Assembly (NCBI GenBank): GCA_936450465.1
Contig: OW388296.1
Location: 43,504,448-43,568,447 of the forward strand
Length of the DNA: 64,000 bases
Direction: 5' to 3'
DNA from: Gibbula magus
Lineage: Eukaryota; Mollusca; Gastropoda; Trochida; Trochidae
In this document: piece by piece, positions 46,940 to 57,779 of the stretch
Layout: every line of letters starts with the position of its first letter
How positions within the stretch are numbered: the stretch's first letter is position 1
Notes under the pieces: model-generated
Seen by the model: only the letters and a program-made list of their open reading frames with translations
Told to the model about the DNA's origin: nothing
Databases searched by the model: none
Program-made: the position numbers and the translations under genes

Positions 46940-47290
46940 ATAAAAATAGAACCATGGGCTCTGTAGCTCATCAGGGCTTCTTTGATATATCATCTAAGGT
47001 TGAATATCTAAGTTATCTCCAGTAATAAATTTACCAAATCTACAATTTAGAATCTCCCCTTGACAAGGAGTCTGTACACAACAGAGCTTTTTGTACTTTT
47101 TGTACTTTCAGGTCATGACCCCTGTGACCCATATTTGGGGTCACAGGGTCAACAAATATACAATTTAGAATCCCCATTGCCTAATGAGTCTGCACACAAC
47201 ATATACCTTCTAAAGATTTTCATACTTGAGAAGAAGATGAAAATAGCTTTTTAGGTCATGACCCCTGTGACCTACATTTGGGGGCGAGTA
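46940..47290 (+). repeat. Shorter relative of the 145-bp element
   Basis: Left end 'ggctctgtagctcatcaggg' as at 14370, followed by two units ('catgacccctgtgacc...ggggtcacaggg', 'acaatttagaatccccattg'). The right end is not found. Confidence 0.7.
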
Positions 47291-47399
47291 TCAAGATCAA
47301 TTCATAAATTGTCCCTAATGTAACAATTATGTTAATCTGAAGTTTGAGCAATCGTTGAAAGGTTTATGGGTTAAGCCTTCCATCTCTATGTAGTGCGAA

Positions 47400-47765
47400 G
47401 TGAGGTGAAGTGGTTTGGGGATTAATACTGCTTAATGAGCTTTCGCTCAACTTTAGTTTCATTACTTTCGAGCAATGTTTAGTATTATTATTTTCAAGAA
47501 TTGATTAGAATTAGTGAACCATGGATAATTTTCCCCCACGTAGTTATACCTGGGGCGGGTTCGTTGTCACACCATGGCTCTGGCAACTTTGCCTGCAGTA
47601 GAGAACTATTCTATTTGCAGTAAGGTTTGGGTGCAATGTTACACTGAAATTCAGCATAGTGTCACCCATTGTTCCAGCCGATACTCGCAGGCTTCCCTGC
47701 AATGCATACCCACAATGATGTGGGCATTCTCGCTGCAATAATACATTAAGCAGCTCTGATACAAG
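47400..47765 (+). mobile_element. Old, degenerate SINE copy
   Basis: 47565-47765 matches the SINE body in plus orientation ('ggcaactttgcctgcagtag', 'gtaaggtttgggtgcaatgt', 'cgatactcgcaggc'), with many substitutions. 'gtgaggtgaagtggtttgggg' at 47400 is an inverted tail-like piece. Confidence 0.6.
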
Positions 47766-47827
47766 TGACATACTGTTAAAAACAGCATAAAACTACAAAT
47801 CATCTCACTATAATTTTATAAGTACAA

Positions 47828-48370
47828 ACAAGTACACAGGATTACAGTTGTCTACATTCTCTTCCCACAGAGGAAACTTCCTGCAGGTTTACTATCCTAA
47901 CCTCTGTTCTACATCACTTGAAATCGAGGACTTCAGCTAAATTCCCTAGCAGGGGAAATGGGAACCTCATACTGTATCCCTGCTTTTAACCAATGAAAAC
48001 TCATCTTTTAGAGTCAAAGTGACTTCAAAGATCTAGGCATTTGACTCTTATGGCCCTTAAAGGGTCTTCCTTATTAGCATATATCCTTCGATATGTCTGA
48101 TGTAAATAAAACAAATGAACTACCTTGGGTATTTGTCTCTGATTTGGTCTTCTTTAATTATAAGCATGTTTATTATCAATAATGTCATTGGCAAATGTAA
48201 CTTTTACAACAGCGTCACTGATTGCATAACTAGATTCAATTGCAACCAATCAGGACACTCAATTTTCGCACAATTTTAAGCAATATAGAACAGAGGTTAG
48301 GATCAGATGACTTAAGGGAGTAACCTCTTTGGGAAGAGAATGAGTTGTCTACAGCAAGTGATACTTGAAA
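47828..48370. mobile_element. ~540-bp MITE with ~90-bp TIRs
   Basis: Left 'caagtacacagg...agttgtctacattctcttcccacagagg...ctaacctctgttcta' (47828-47915) is inverted at about 48283-48370 ('tagaacagaggttaggatc...ggaagagaatgagttgtcta...aagtgatacttg'). No coding capacity. Confidence 0.7.
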
Positions 48371-48494
48371 AGAGTTTGAAAATATGAAAAGGTTTAAGCT
48401 AATAGATAGACAGATCGATAACAAATGCTCAATATGCCATCATTAAGCATATAAGCTTTTCAACTAAGTCTAATATTTAAATGAAAGTAAAACC

Positions 48495-48660
48495 ACCAAA
48501 TCACCAAATCTACAATTTAGAATCCCCATGCGTCAAGGAGTCTGTATACAAAATTACAGTTCTCTAGGGTCAGTGACTCAAATAGTTCAAACGGACGGAC
48601 AGATGCCATGCTAAAAGCCCATTGGGGCCTCTCGGAGCCCCTCGGGCCAGATTAACTAAA
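48495..48660 (+). repeat. 3' fragment of the 145-bp element family
   Basis: 'accaaatctacaatttagaa' (shared core), then 'acggacggacagatgccatg' and 'gcccattggggcctctcgg', matching 15610-15843. Confidence 0.7.
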
Positions 48661-48688
48661 AAATATGATAATGTTCAAGTTAGCTTAA

Positions 48689-49044
48689 GGGGCAGTAGCA
48701 CATTTTTTTTCCCTCAAATAAGGCGATAAAATGTATTTGAAAAATAATGTCACCAACAGTAAAACACCACTCTCTCTTCGGAAAATCAAGTTATAAATGA
48801 GTGTACATGGTTCCGTAAAGCCATGGCAATCGTTTTTTGTCATTCGAAATAATAAAATGGGTTCACAATAAAATGGCCGCCATGCAATTTTTGCTTTAAA
48901 CACAACAAGGGTATTACCACTACGGATAATTGGTTTGTGTAATAAGATGTTGTACCCTCTAAAGTAAAAATAAATGACATAAACCATTATTCTAAATGGG
49001 AAATTTAAAAAAAATAAAATTTTAAAAAAATGTGCTACTCCCCT
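48689..49044. mobile_element. 356-bp MITE flanked by TTAA
   Basis: TTAA at 48685-48688 and 49045-49048 flank ends GGGGCAGTAGCACATTTTTT and the reverse complement of 'aaatgtgctactcccct'. TTAA duplications are typical of the piggyBac and Kolobok superfamilies. Diverged relatives at 2752-3112, and perhaps 33485-33650 and 60235-60440. Confidence 0.7.
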
Positions 49045-49429
49045 TTAAGATAAATAGTGCTGCCTTTACTGAAATAAGAATGTTATCTTAAACCAAGGCC
49101 CTGTTGTTACCAATTTCGTTTCATTTCAGTCATTTTAGGGTTGATACATGGGTTGATTCCAGAGCTCTTCACAACTTTGTCATTCTTTTATCTTTAAACT
49201 TCAATGGTGACCTGAGAAAGAAATTAAAATGAATCTTTATACTAGAATGCTTAACTGAAAAATAAACAAGCATGTAAGCTGGCTCACTAAAATCCCAAAC
49301 CCTTCTTATGCAATCTCTTTAGTATCATTTCATATAGCTCAATCATATTAATCCATTTTAAAACTGTATTATGTAATTATCAGTGTCCAATCTGAAACAT
49401 ATTTGTCATATCAAAGATTATGTAGTAGA

Positions 49430-50030
49430 AGATAGTGTAAAAGATTTTTAAAATTGACTGAAATGGTTTTCTGCAATCAGTCAGACAATAATTTAGATGT
49501 GAGAATACGACGAAGTACACAATACACAGAAATTCCAAAATAATTCACACAATCAGTTGCAATCAAGCACTGCACCTCTCTTAGTAGTATAGAAGATTTG
49601 TGAAGTTTGGAAAGGAATTGGATAAATAGATTTTCTGCAATTGGTATAAAAAAATAAATCTCAGAAAATGACGGAGTAAAAAATACAGAATTTCTCTAAA
49701 ACTTCATAAAATTGCTCTGCACTGTAACTCTCCTGGTAGTGTTAAAGATTTGTGAAAAGATGGGAAAGAATTTGATGAATAGCTTTTTTATAATTGGTCG
49801 TACAAATTTAAATCTTAGAAAATGACTGAATGAAAAAATAAAGAAATTACGAAATTCTAAAAGTTCATAAAATAGCTTGTAATTTTTGTAATCCGGTACA
49901 CGTACTGCACCTCTCCTGGTAACTGGTAGTGTAGAAGTTTGGTGGAAAGTTTGAAAAGAATCAAATGAATAGTTTTTCTGTACTTGGTGAGAAAAAACAT
50001 GTCTTTGGATGGATTGAATGATGGTCAGGG
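49430..50030. repeat. Degenerate tandem module, about three units
   Basis: 'ctgcacctctc', 'gaagatttgtgaa', 'gaatagtttttctg' and 'aatctcagaaaatgac' recur at roughly 150-180 bp spacing. Related to 11385-11520. Confidence 0.55.
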
Positions 50031-50049
50031 GTATAATCCCAGCAGGCAC

Positions 50050-50190
50050 AAGACGTCTATTAGACGTCTAGATGAGGTCTATATCTGGTTTAGACGTATA
50101 ACAACGTCTTTTAGACGTTGATTCAACGTAGCCATTTCGACGTTTAATCCTAGATGTCAATTCAACGTCTAATAGACGTCTAAAGTTCGA
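50050..50190. repeat. Left GACGTC palindrome array
   Basis: About ten 'agacgt' / 'acgtct' half-sites or full 'agacgtct' palindromes in 140 bp. Confidence 0.85.
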
Positions 50191-50590
50191 CCAGCACATT
50201 TTCACATTTTGTGATGTGTTATTGTGTATTTCAGCTTGAAGTGTTGTTTTCTTCAATGTGTGTGTATAAGGTGACCTTTCTATTATTGATTGAGTTAAAT
50301 TAAAAAAAGGTATGTTGTTTTTAATGCTTTTCCAATATATTTTGTAGATTTGAAAAAATAATTTATATTACATATAGTTTAAACTTTGAATAAATATTGA
50401 CATTATGTAAAAAGCATGCTCAAAGTATTAATGTATTCTTTTAAAAATATGTAAAAGTAATGATTTATTCTTTTAAAAAATTATAAAAATATTCCCTTTT
50501 TGAAGGGATTTGAACTCTATCCGGTTCGATAATCGTATGTGTAGTGCAGAGTTGTTATTCCTACACCTCTAGATGTCGCTGTGTATGTTC

Positions 50591-50804
50591 ACGCATGCGC
50601 TGTAAATCACAACTTGCGTCGTCTGCAATGAAACGAGTGCTGTCAAAATCATTGAACCGGATGGCAAACGTCGAACAAACTGGTCAACATTTCTCATCGA
50701 GGAGGAAAAAAAGCCCCAGGATCGTCTGTTAGGAAAGTTCAAAGGATATGAAACAGCCCTGATGAGAGGAGATTGTCCGTGTGACGCCGCGACAACATTT
50801 ACCG
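50591..50804 (+). CDS. Candidate exon inside the 5.77 kb element
   Basis: The frame after the TAA near 50605 reads ITTCVVCNETSAV, then KIIEPDGKRRTNWSTFLIEE and GYETALMRGDCPCDAATTFT. It ends at a donor-like ACCG|GTATGT (exon end 50804). The composition (CxxC, mixed charged residues) looks coding. There is no in-frame ATG; an ATG at 50591 lies in another frame, so a frameshift or an upstream exon is needed. Function unknown. Confidence 0.4.
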
Positions 50805-53296
50805 GTATGTAGACCGTTAGTAAAATTGGCGTAGCGTTGTGTACATCGATTCTATATAAAACAAAATCAAAACATAGATGTTGCCCTATGAAATACAAGA
50901 CTCAGCCTAATGTAGTAAATAATAAAATGCCACTTATCGAAATAACGGCCTGCATGCCTGCCAGAGACAGTCTACTTTTCTGTCGGACTGCCTTGAATTT
51001 TTCCTCCCCAGTCCCGACTGTCTGACAGTCCTCAAACAAGATACAACTTTATTTTGAATATTACCAGCCATGTCTTCGAGATGTTCCAATAAACCCCTCC
51101 AACTTCGAAAGATACCGAGAAATATTCATAGTGTGCATCATGACTAGTAAATCGTGTGTTCAGTTACACTGTGGTAAAAAAAAATATAATTTGACAATGG
51201 CAGTTTACAATAATTACAGTCACATTGTTGGCAATCACTTTTGAAAGATACTTCACACACAATTATATTAATTCCTCTTAAAAATTGTCATTCATATATA
51301 TTTAAGAATGACCTGCATTTAAATAATTACATTGAAAACTGGCATGGGATTTTCCGATCTATTTTTAGAGTTTGAGCTTACCTAATATTTCAACAAAATT
51401 CAATCAAAGGCAATATCCCTTTGTAATGACAATATTTGTTACTAATAGATAATATGAAAATCAATAAATAAATAAGATAAATTCGGCTTAATAGATAAAA
51501 CAGAAACACTATAACACAGCATGAGAGTTACGGCAAATGTTCTTGCTTCATGAAAGGGTCGGCCTATTTGTTCATGGGGGAAAGAGGGAGGGGGGCAACT
51601 TTGAGAAGGAGAGTAAACCATCTTCACAGAACATTTGTTTATATATTTATAATAGTTTTCGTTTTGGATACTTTGAAAACAAAACAATAGATAAACTATG
51701 ATTATAGTTTTACATTTTCAATATTACATCAAAAGTTAGTTGGCACTATATAATATATATTACTGTACCCCTTTTACTATAATAGATTGTTCCAGCACAG
51801 ATTTCATGGAATTCAGTAAACAAATGATTGAAATTTCCTGTCTCAGCTTGAAGATCGACACAGTTAGGAATTATTTTAATTTAGATTCAATTCAAATGAA
51901 TTTGCTTATGTCACACAGTCACATAATTGTTTAAACTAATTAAAATCCTGAAATGCACAAAACAGTATGTATAAGTGATATGTATACAGTATAAGGAATT
52001 AATGATAAAATTTACATGATTGAATTTGAAATTCATAAAATTATATTCAAGAATGTTTTCATTCAACTTTCACACTGTGTTGATTATTGCCATCAGACTT
52101 TTGAAATTTACATTAAGGCTTTTGAACATTTATTGTCAGATCATAAGTTTGAAATATTTACAATTATTATATAATAATGTTGAAGGTAATATATTTAAAA
52201 TCTGCAGATAACTGAATTATAATTTAAGAATATTTAATCACCATTATGCTAAGAATGGTCATTTTGCATTAATCTTGATGTCAAGATGTAGACTTAGTAA
52301 CAATTAAAAAGGTATGTTTAGAGTTGAAAATATGTTGAATTTCAATAGAGGAAGACAACCTGAAACAGGGATTGGGTAGGGGCCATGGGCCCTTTTGCAC
52401 ATTGGATGACAAAATGGCCTATTGAAATTTTTTCTGTTGCTATAAAGGGGAATTGCCCATTTAAAATTTTGAAAATGAATAAAAGCCCTATGAATGGCCC
52501 ATTGTCAAAGGTGCCTCCCTGCTGAAATAACAGATATTTAACTAAATGTTTAAAAGAATTAAGAACATGTTAAACCTTTTGTTTTCTAAAGTCAGTTCAA
52601 ATGAATAAAAATGGCTACTGTGACTGAGACAGACTGACAGCTGATGAAATTTAATTTAATATAATTTTTTTTATCAATATTGGAGTTTAAAATTATAAGA
52701 TATAATCCAACATTGCGTTCATATACATATTAGTTTATCATATTTTAGATCTATGTCAGCCAATCACAGAAAAGAGAAAACAAATCACTTTCAAATAATT
52801 TAAATTGTGTATAAAAATATCGGAGAAAAGAAGGAAATTGTTCTTTCTAAATGATTAAAATAGTCATATACATGTAGTTCAATCTGGCAATACTTTATAT
52901 GTTTAAAACCAAATATCTATGTACATTTTCATATCAATTATCATTTACAAAATGTCATCCCTAGTATTAATTTTAGGTCATTGCTTACAAATAGAACATT
53001 AATTAATTTAATATTATGTATCATGTTTCTGACCCATGAATCCGAGAATGATATTACCTGGTATTGTGTATACATATCAATCGATACACAAACTAAGAAT
53101 CACAATAAAGTTTGTGATGGGTATTTCAACATGTCAATGTTGCTTTAGTTTTTTTTATAGACTATCATTTTAAATTGAGAAGATAACAGAAGAAATGAAC
53201 ACTTTCAACTATAATCAACAATATAAGCAACATAATGTAAAATTTGGGAAAAAGATGGTCAGACATTTCATAATATTTTCTTTGGTTTTGTTTCAG

Positions 53297-54866
53297 GAAA
53301 TCCAGTTGGTTACAAGAACTGATGAGAAAGTGGTGAAAACAAATGCCAATTTGACAACACAAAGCATAGAGGTAAAAATAAGTTATTATAACTATAAAAT
53401 AGATACATGGTTCATTATTGGTTTAATTTTGTGATGTACTCAAGTCAAATTTAGTGCCAAAAAAATCCTGTCTTGCATGAAATTTCAATATAAAAATTAG
53501 AAAAAAGTAAAAATTTGGCAATTTCAATTTTAAAATGATCATGCATTTGCAGAGAATATTTACCATCTAATTCAGTAAATGTTACATTAGTATAATAAAA
53601 TAAATAAATATATAAATAAATATATAAATAAATAAATAAAAGGTACATGTACTTTTAATTTGACAGTTTTATTAATTTAATCACATTTTGTTTAAATTGA
53701 TTCAGAATCAGAGTTGTTTATTCAATTTGATAAATTCAAATTTCAAAATGTGATATTTTAATAAATGATTATGTCTTTGAGCATATACAGAACAATTTCA
53801 AATTCAGGGCAGTCACATTTACATTCGCAACCATGCAGTTCATATATGAATGCCGCCGTTTTCTCTTCCAAAATTTTAAATTTTGATAATTCCAAAAGCT
53901 TGTTTGAAAGGTTTAATAGATAGAGCCCAACGAGTATCTTTCTTTCCTTGATATACCATGTTTATATCATTCAGTGAGGTAAAAGAAGTATATATTTCAG
54001 CCGCGAGTGAAATATTATTTTTCTAACTCATAAGATGAGTTAAACACCATAATTTCACTGTGACCAGTGACTTATGTGATTTGACGTCATGAAACAATGG
54101 TCTGACGTAGCGCATTCGCTTATGACGTCACAGAGGTACTGTGGTGACGGGCTGTTCCCAGCGGTCAATCAACATGAAAATAACCATCTTTTGGCATAAT
54201 TACTTGAAGGGTAACATCATAATATAATAACTAGAATTTTATTTTGTTATGATCCAAAGAGATTGTAAAAGAAGGCTCAGGGGTATTAGTGAGCCACACT
54301 CACGTTTTTGCTTCTTATAATTAAAAATCTATTACTTAACATAAATGAGTTGAAGCTTTTAACAATTTTCAACACTGATCTTGTTATGAAAGATTGGTTA
54401 GAAAATAAAGTTTCATTGTACAATAAATTTCCCAATACCCACTTGGTACTCTGATTGCCCGTTTTCATTTGAATTAAGAAAATGCATCATTACATATTTA
54501 TGTATTTATGTATTTTACAGTCAAGGACAAGCCGGATGCTATTCATCGGCCGAAAAACCGATGGTGATTCAAAGTTCCCCTATCCTTCAGAAGGCTTCTC
54601 TACCAGAATTCAAGTTGATCGAAGATTTGGCAGAGAGGTCTACTTTACAGAGCCTGGCAGACGGTTTTGATTCGGAAGGTAAGTGAGCGAAACCACTAAA
54701 TATATAAAGAATATACCAAAGTTAAATACTTACACTATTAAATAATCAAATACAAGTAAAATGTTTGAGATACCTGATAAATGTATAAAGTATTGAACAT
54801 ATTTTTTTTCCAGATACTACCAGGAAGATCTGGAAGGGAACCAAAGACTCATCTTCAATCAAATAG
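53297..54866 (+). CDS. Candidate 3' exons inside the 5.77 kb element
   Basis: Three stretches have good splice borders: 53297-53371 (tttcag|...|GTAAAA; EIQLVTRTDEKVVKTNANL), 54522-54678 (acag|...GAAG|GTAAGT) and 54814-54866 (ttccag|...TAG). The last two join in frame as ...LADGFDSE-DTTRKIWKGTKDSS. The first exon's open frame (phase 0) would instead hit a stop at 54666 in the second, so the three do not form one clean frame. A polyadenylation-like AATAAA lies near 55049. No family recognised. Confidence 0.35.
53985..54260. repeat. Dispersed repeat with CRE-like TGACGTCA, copy 2
   Basis: Diverged copy of 31150-31505, in the same orientation, lying within the 5.77 kb element. Confidence 0.6.
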
Positions 54867-55364
54867 AAAATATGAAAACACATTGTATTTCAGTACCTCA
54901 TACATTCTTTTGTTATCAGCTGCAAGACACTGTTGTGTACCTCAGGGGAACATCTAAGTGTATTTTTTCCTGTCACAATGTATGGTATGTTAAATATTTT
55001 GGCATAACCTCAATGTGAAACAGATTTTACAGTATGGATTGATATACTGAATAAATTAGTTTATATTCTATGGCTTGTTTTATTTCATTGTTAATTACTA
55101 CATTGTTTTATTTTTAAGGCACAAATGCACATATCTTACCTGTAAAATAAGTTAAATTAAATCAACATGATCCATTGTTTCTAAAACATTACAGTGAAGT
55201 CAAAATCAATAAATGTTGTTTTGTTAGAAATGTGAATTATCTTTAAAAAGATGCTATATTCCACATTATATCCAATTTCATTAAGAATGTGTGCAATTGT
55301 GCCTTAAATGCGGAATTTATTGTGGAATTTGACAGCATCGCATGGTAATAAGGAGACATCTTTT

Positions 55365-55797
55365 AAATGTCTATAGACATATTTTAAACGTCTTATAACT
55401 GTCTTTTAAACGTCTTTTATACGTCTAGTTCAGAACTACCTTCAGTCGTCTAAACAACGTCTTGCCTTCAACGTCTTTTAAACTTTCATTTTAGACCTAT
55501 ATTTAGACGTCTTTTCAACATCTTGAGTAGACGTCATTTAGACGTTTAATAGACATCTTTAAACGTCTATAGACGTCTTTTAAACGTCTATAGACGTCTT
55601 TTAAACGTCTTATAAATGTCTTTTAAACGTCTTATAGACGTCTTTTAAACGTTTAGTTCAGGACTACTTTTAGTCGTCTAAACAACGTCTAGGCTTCAAC
55701 GTCTTTTAAACTTTCATTTTAGACCTATATTTAGACGTCTTTTCAACGTCTTGAGTAGACGTCATTTAGACGTTTAATAGACGTCTTTGTGCCTGCT
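55365..55797. repeat. Right GACGTC palindrome array
   Basis: About thirty 'acgtct' half-sites. A ~170-bp block containing 'gactac(c/t)tt(c/t)agtcgtctaaacaacgtct' occurs twice (about 55430 and 55665), so the array grew by block duplication. Confidence 0.85.
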
Positions 55798-55804
55798 TGG
55801 ATAA

Positions 55805-56655
55805 GTTTTATGAGAATAACAGAATATAAATAACTTGCATCTTTTTTTTAAAAAAAAGATTTTTTAACAATGAATATGAATTATGTCTACTTCTTAAATT
55901 TTCTCAAACATGTTATCTTTAACATAAATACAATATGTGATGTGCCAAATTGTATTGATTCTAGATAAATATGTTAATGCTATTTCTGTGTTGTCAAATT
56001 TAAATTCTGTGTTTCCAAAATGATTAGCAAATAATTGCTCAACATGTCAAACTTTAACTGCAAGTTTAATCTTGCATCATTCAAGTTGATGTTTCTATGT
56101 TTACAAATCGGTACTGTAGTGTAGCCTACATTAACATGGTAATGGCCCATCGAAATATCTAGACTCATCTTTGAACTTTTGATTGCATTGTCACAAGCAT
56201 TTCTACTGAAAATTTCTATTATTGTAGGCTAAAGATACGCAGGCACAGTTTGAATGTTCCAAATAGTCCCAGCTTTAACTTGATTTTCAGACTCTTTTCA
56301 GACGTGTAACAGATATGATGACATTAACAATGTTCACGAAATGTCTAAACTTTGCCACGGAAATTATTTATTGTGTGATTATCCAGTTCATTCATAAACA
56401 ATTAAGGATGCGCGAATCGGTATCTTGACCTGCCGCGTAACTTTAGCCTACAATGCTACAAAGCAAGTTGCACATTGTAAAGCGACCAAAAATAGTATCG
56501 AATCAAGTTAGGCATACTGACTTGATGACCTCATGTGAACATGCATCATGATCGACACAGTCAACTGCTGTATATTTTGGACGGGATTATTGCGACTATT
56601 GTGACAGGCATATAACTCCTTCATACAATGAAAAGTAAAAAAACAGAAGTTTATA
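55805..56655. other. No gene supported
   Basis: AT-rich; no arrays or coding frame recognised. If the candidate first exon at 56661-56749 is real, its intron would run through here. Confidence 0.35.
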
Positions 56656-56660
56656 CTCAC

Positions 56661-56749
56661 CCGTACAACTGCAGTCGTTGCGACTTTTCCGACAAATCAA
56701 ATTTGGCAACTTTTTGAACTGTGCCAGTGTCTGTGTGTCTTGGAAACAT
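56661..56749 (-). CDS. Candidate first coding exon of a minus-strand gene
   Basis: An ATG at 56749 opens a 29-codon frame, MFPRHTDTGTVQKVAKFDLS and ten or so more residues, that ends at a strong donor TACGG|GTGAGTAT (exon end 56661). No following exon with a matching acceptor was found to the left. Offered as a candidate only. Confidence 0.3.
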
Positions 56750-56975
56750 GCGGGTCTAACCGCTTCCGGTTCGCACTAGATCTATCTATAAATACTTTCC
56801 CGTAACGTTCATTTCCTTTGATGAAAATAATCCAAGGTAGAAATATTCAAAATTCTATAATATTGAACTTAATAAACCGTGATAAATACGCAATTTCTGC
56901 GACCAATATTAGCCTTGACACGGTTCCCCCATGCTGATGCGCTGCGCTGCGCTTCGACTGCAGTCGAGAAACCTG

Positions 56976-57014
56976 CGATGGCGACAGAAACAGCCTGGGC
57001 GAGTGCGCTGGATG
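56976..57014 (+). CDS. Candidate short first exon of a plus-strand gene
   Basis: ATGGCGACAGAAACAGCCTG opens MATETAWASALD and meets a donor-like GAT|GTATAA. It is divergent from the candidate exon at 56661-56749, with GC-rich sequence between them. Very short, so weak. Confidence 0.18.
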
Positions 57015-57119
57015 TATAATTTCAAAATTTTTATTTGAGTATATAATGGACTTATTTTTGAATTTATTCAATCACGTTAATGATGGTATTATATAGAAAA
57101 AGTTTGGCTACGATTATAT

Positions 57120-57375
57120 ATATTCATTTCCGAGAAATTGCTTATCAAAAGTCCGGAGCCAAAAAGGTAACTCGAAATTATATACAGATTTATTTTCTTG
57201 ATTTTAACTAAAAATATCGTTCATTAGTAATTGTTTTCACTTCGACATACCTCTACTGTTACCAGAAAGGGAATTTAACAAAAGATCAGGCGTGCAGATG
57301 TGCATGAGTAATAATGACAGCCTGATGTTATTTTGGCTCCACCAACTGGAGCCAAAAGGCTAGAGGAGCCAAAAT
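57120..57375. repeat. 'agccaaaaagg' foldback repeat
   Basis: 'ggagccaaaaaggtaactcg' at 57155 and 'ttttggctccaccaactggagccaaaa' (in part) at 57333 relate it to 30330-30950. Confidence 0.6.
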
Positions 57376-57410
57376 TGTAGTGTATAAAGCCCAAAATGGT
57401 AATGATTGTA

Positions 57411-57523
<113 letters not shown>

Positions 57524-57563
57524 AAAAACGAGTCGTTTCTCACGAGAAGTAAGGTTATATATC

Positions 57564-57659
57564 GAAAAGAGTAAACATCAGATGGGTTTGACTGGATCAA
57601 TCTTCTTTAATACTAAAGAAGATTGATCCAGTCAAACCCATCTAATGTTTACTCTTTTC
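57564..57659. repeat. 46-bp-stem perfect hairpin
   Basis: 57564-57609 is the reverse complement of 57614-57659 with one mismatch; the loop is ATAC. It is bounded by (TA)n on one side and (CT)n on the other. Confidence 0.93.
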
Positions 57660-57667
57660 TATATCTA

Positions 57668-57770
<103 letters not shown>

Positions 57771-57779
57771 ATGTCACCT

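Larger units (their letters stand above)
50037..55801. mobile_element. 5.77 kb DNA transposon with GACGTC-array ends
   Basis: The left end TCCCAGCAGGCACAAGACGT and the reverse complement of the right end TCCAAGCAGGCACAAAGACG match over the first ~35 bases. TAA lies outside on both sides (50034-50036, 55802-55804), a possible 3-bp duplication. Inside each end is an array of 'agacgtct'-type palindromes. Internal sequence holds a few candidate exons but no recognised transposase domain. Superfamily undetermined. Confidence 0.7.
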
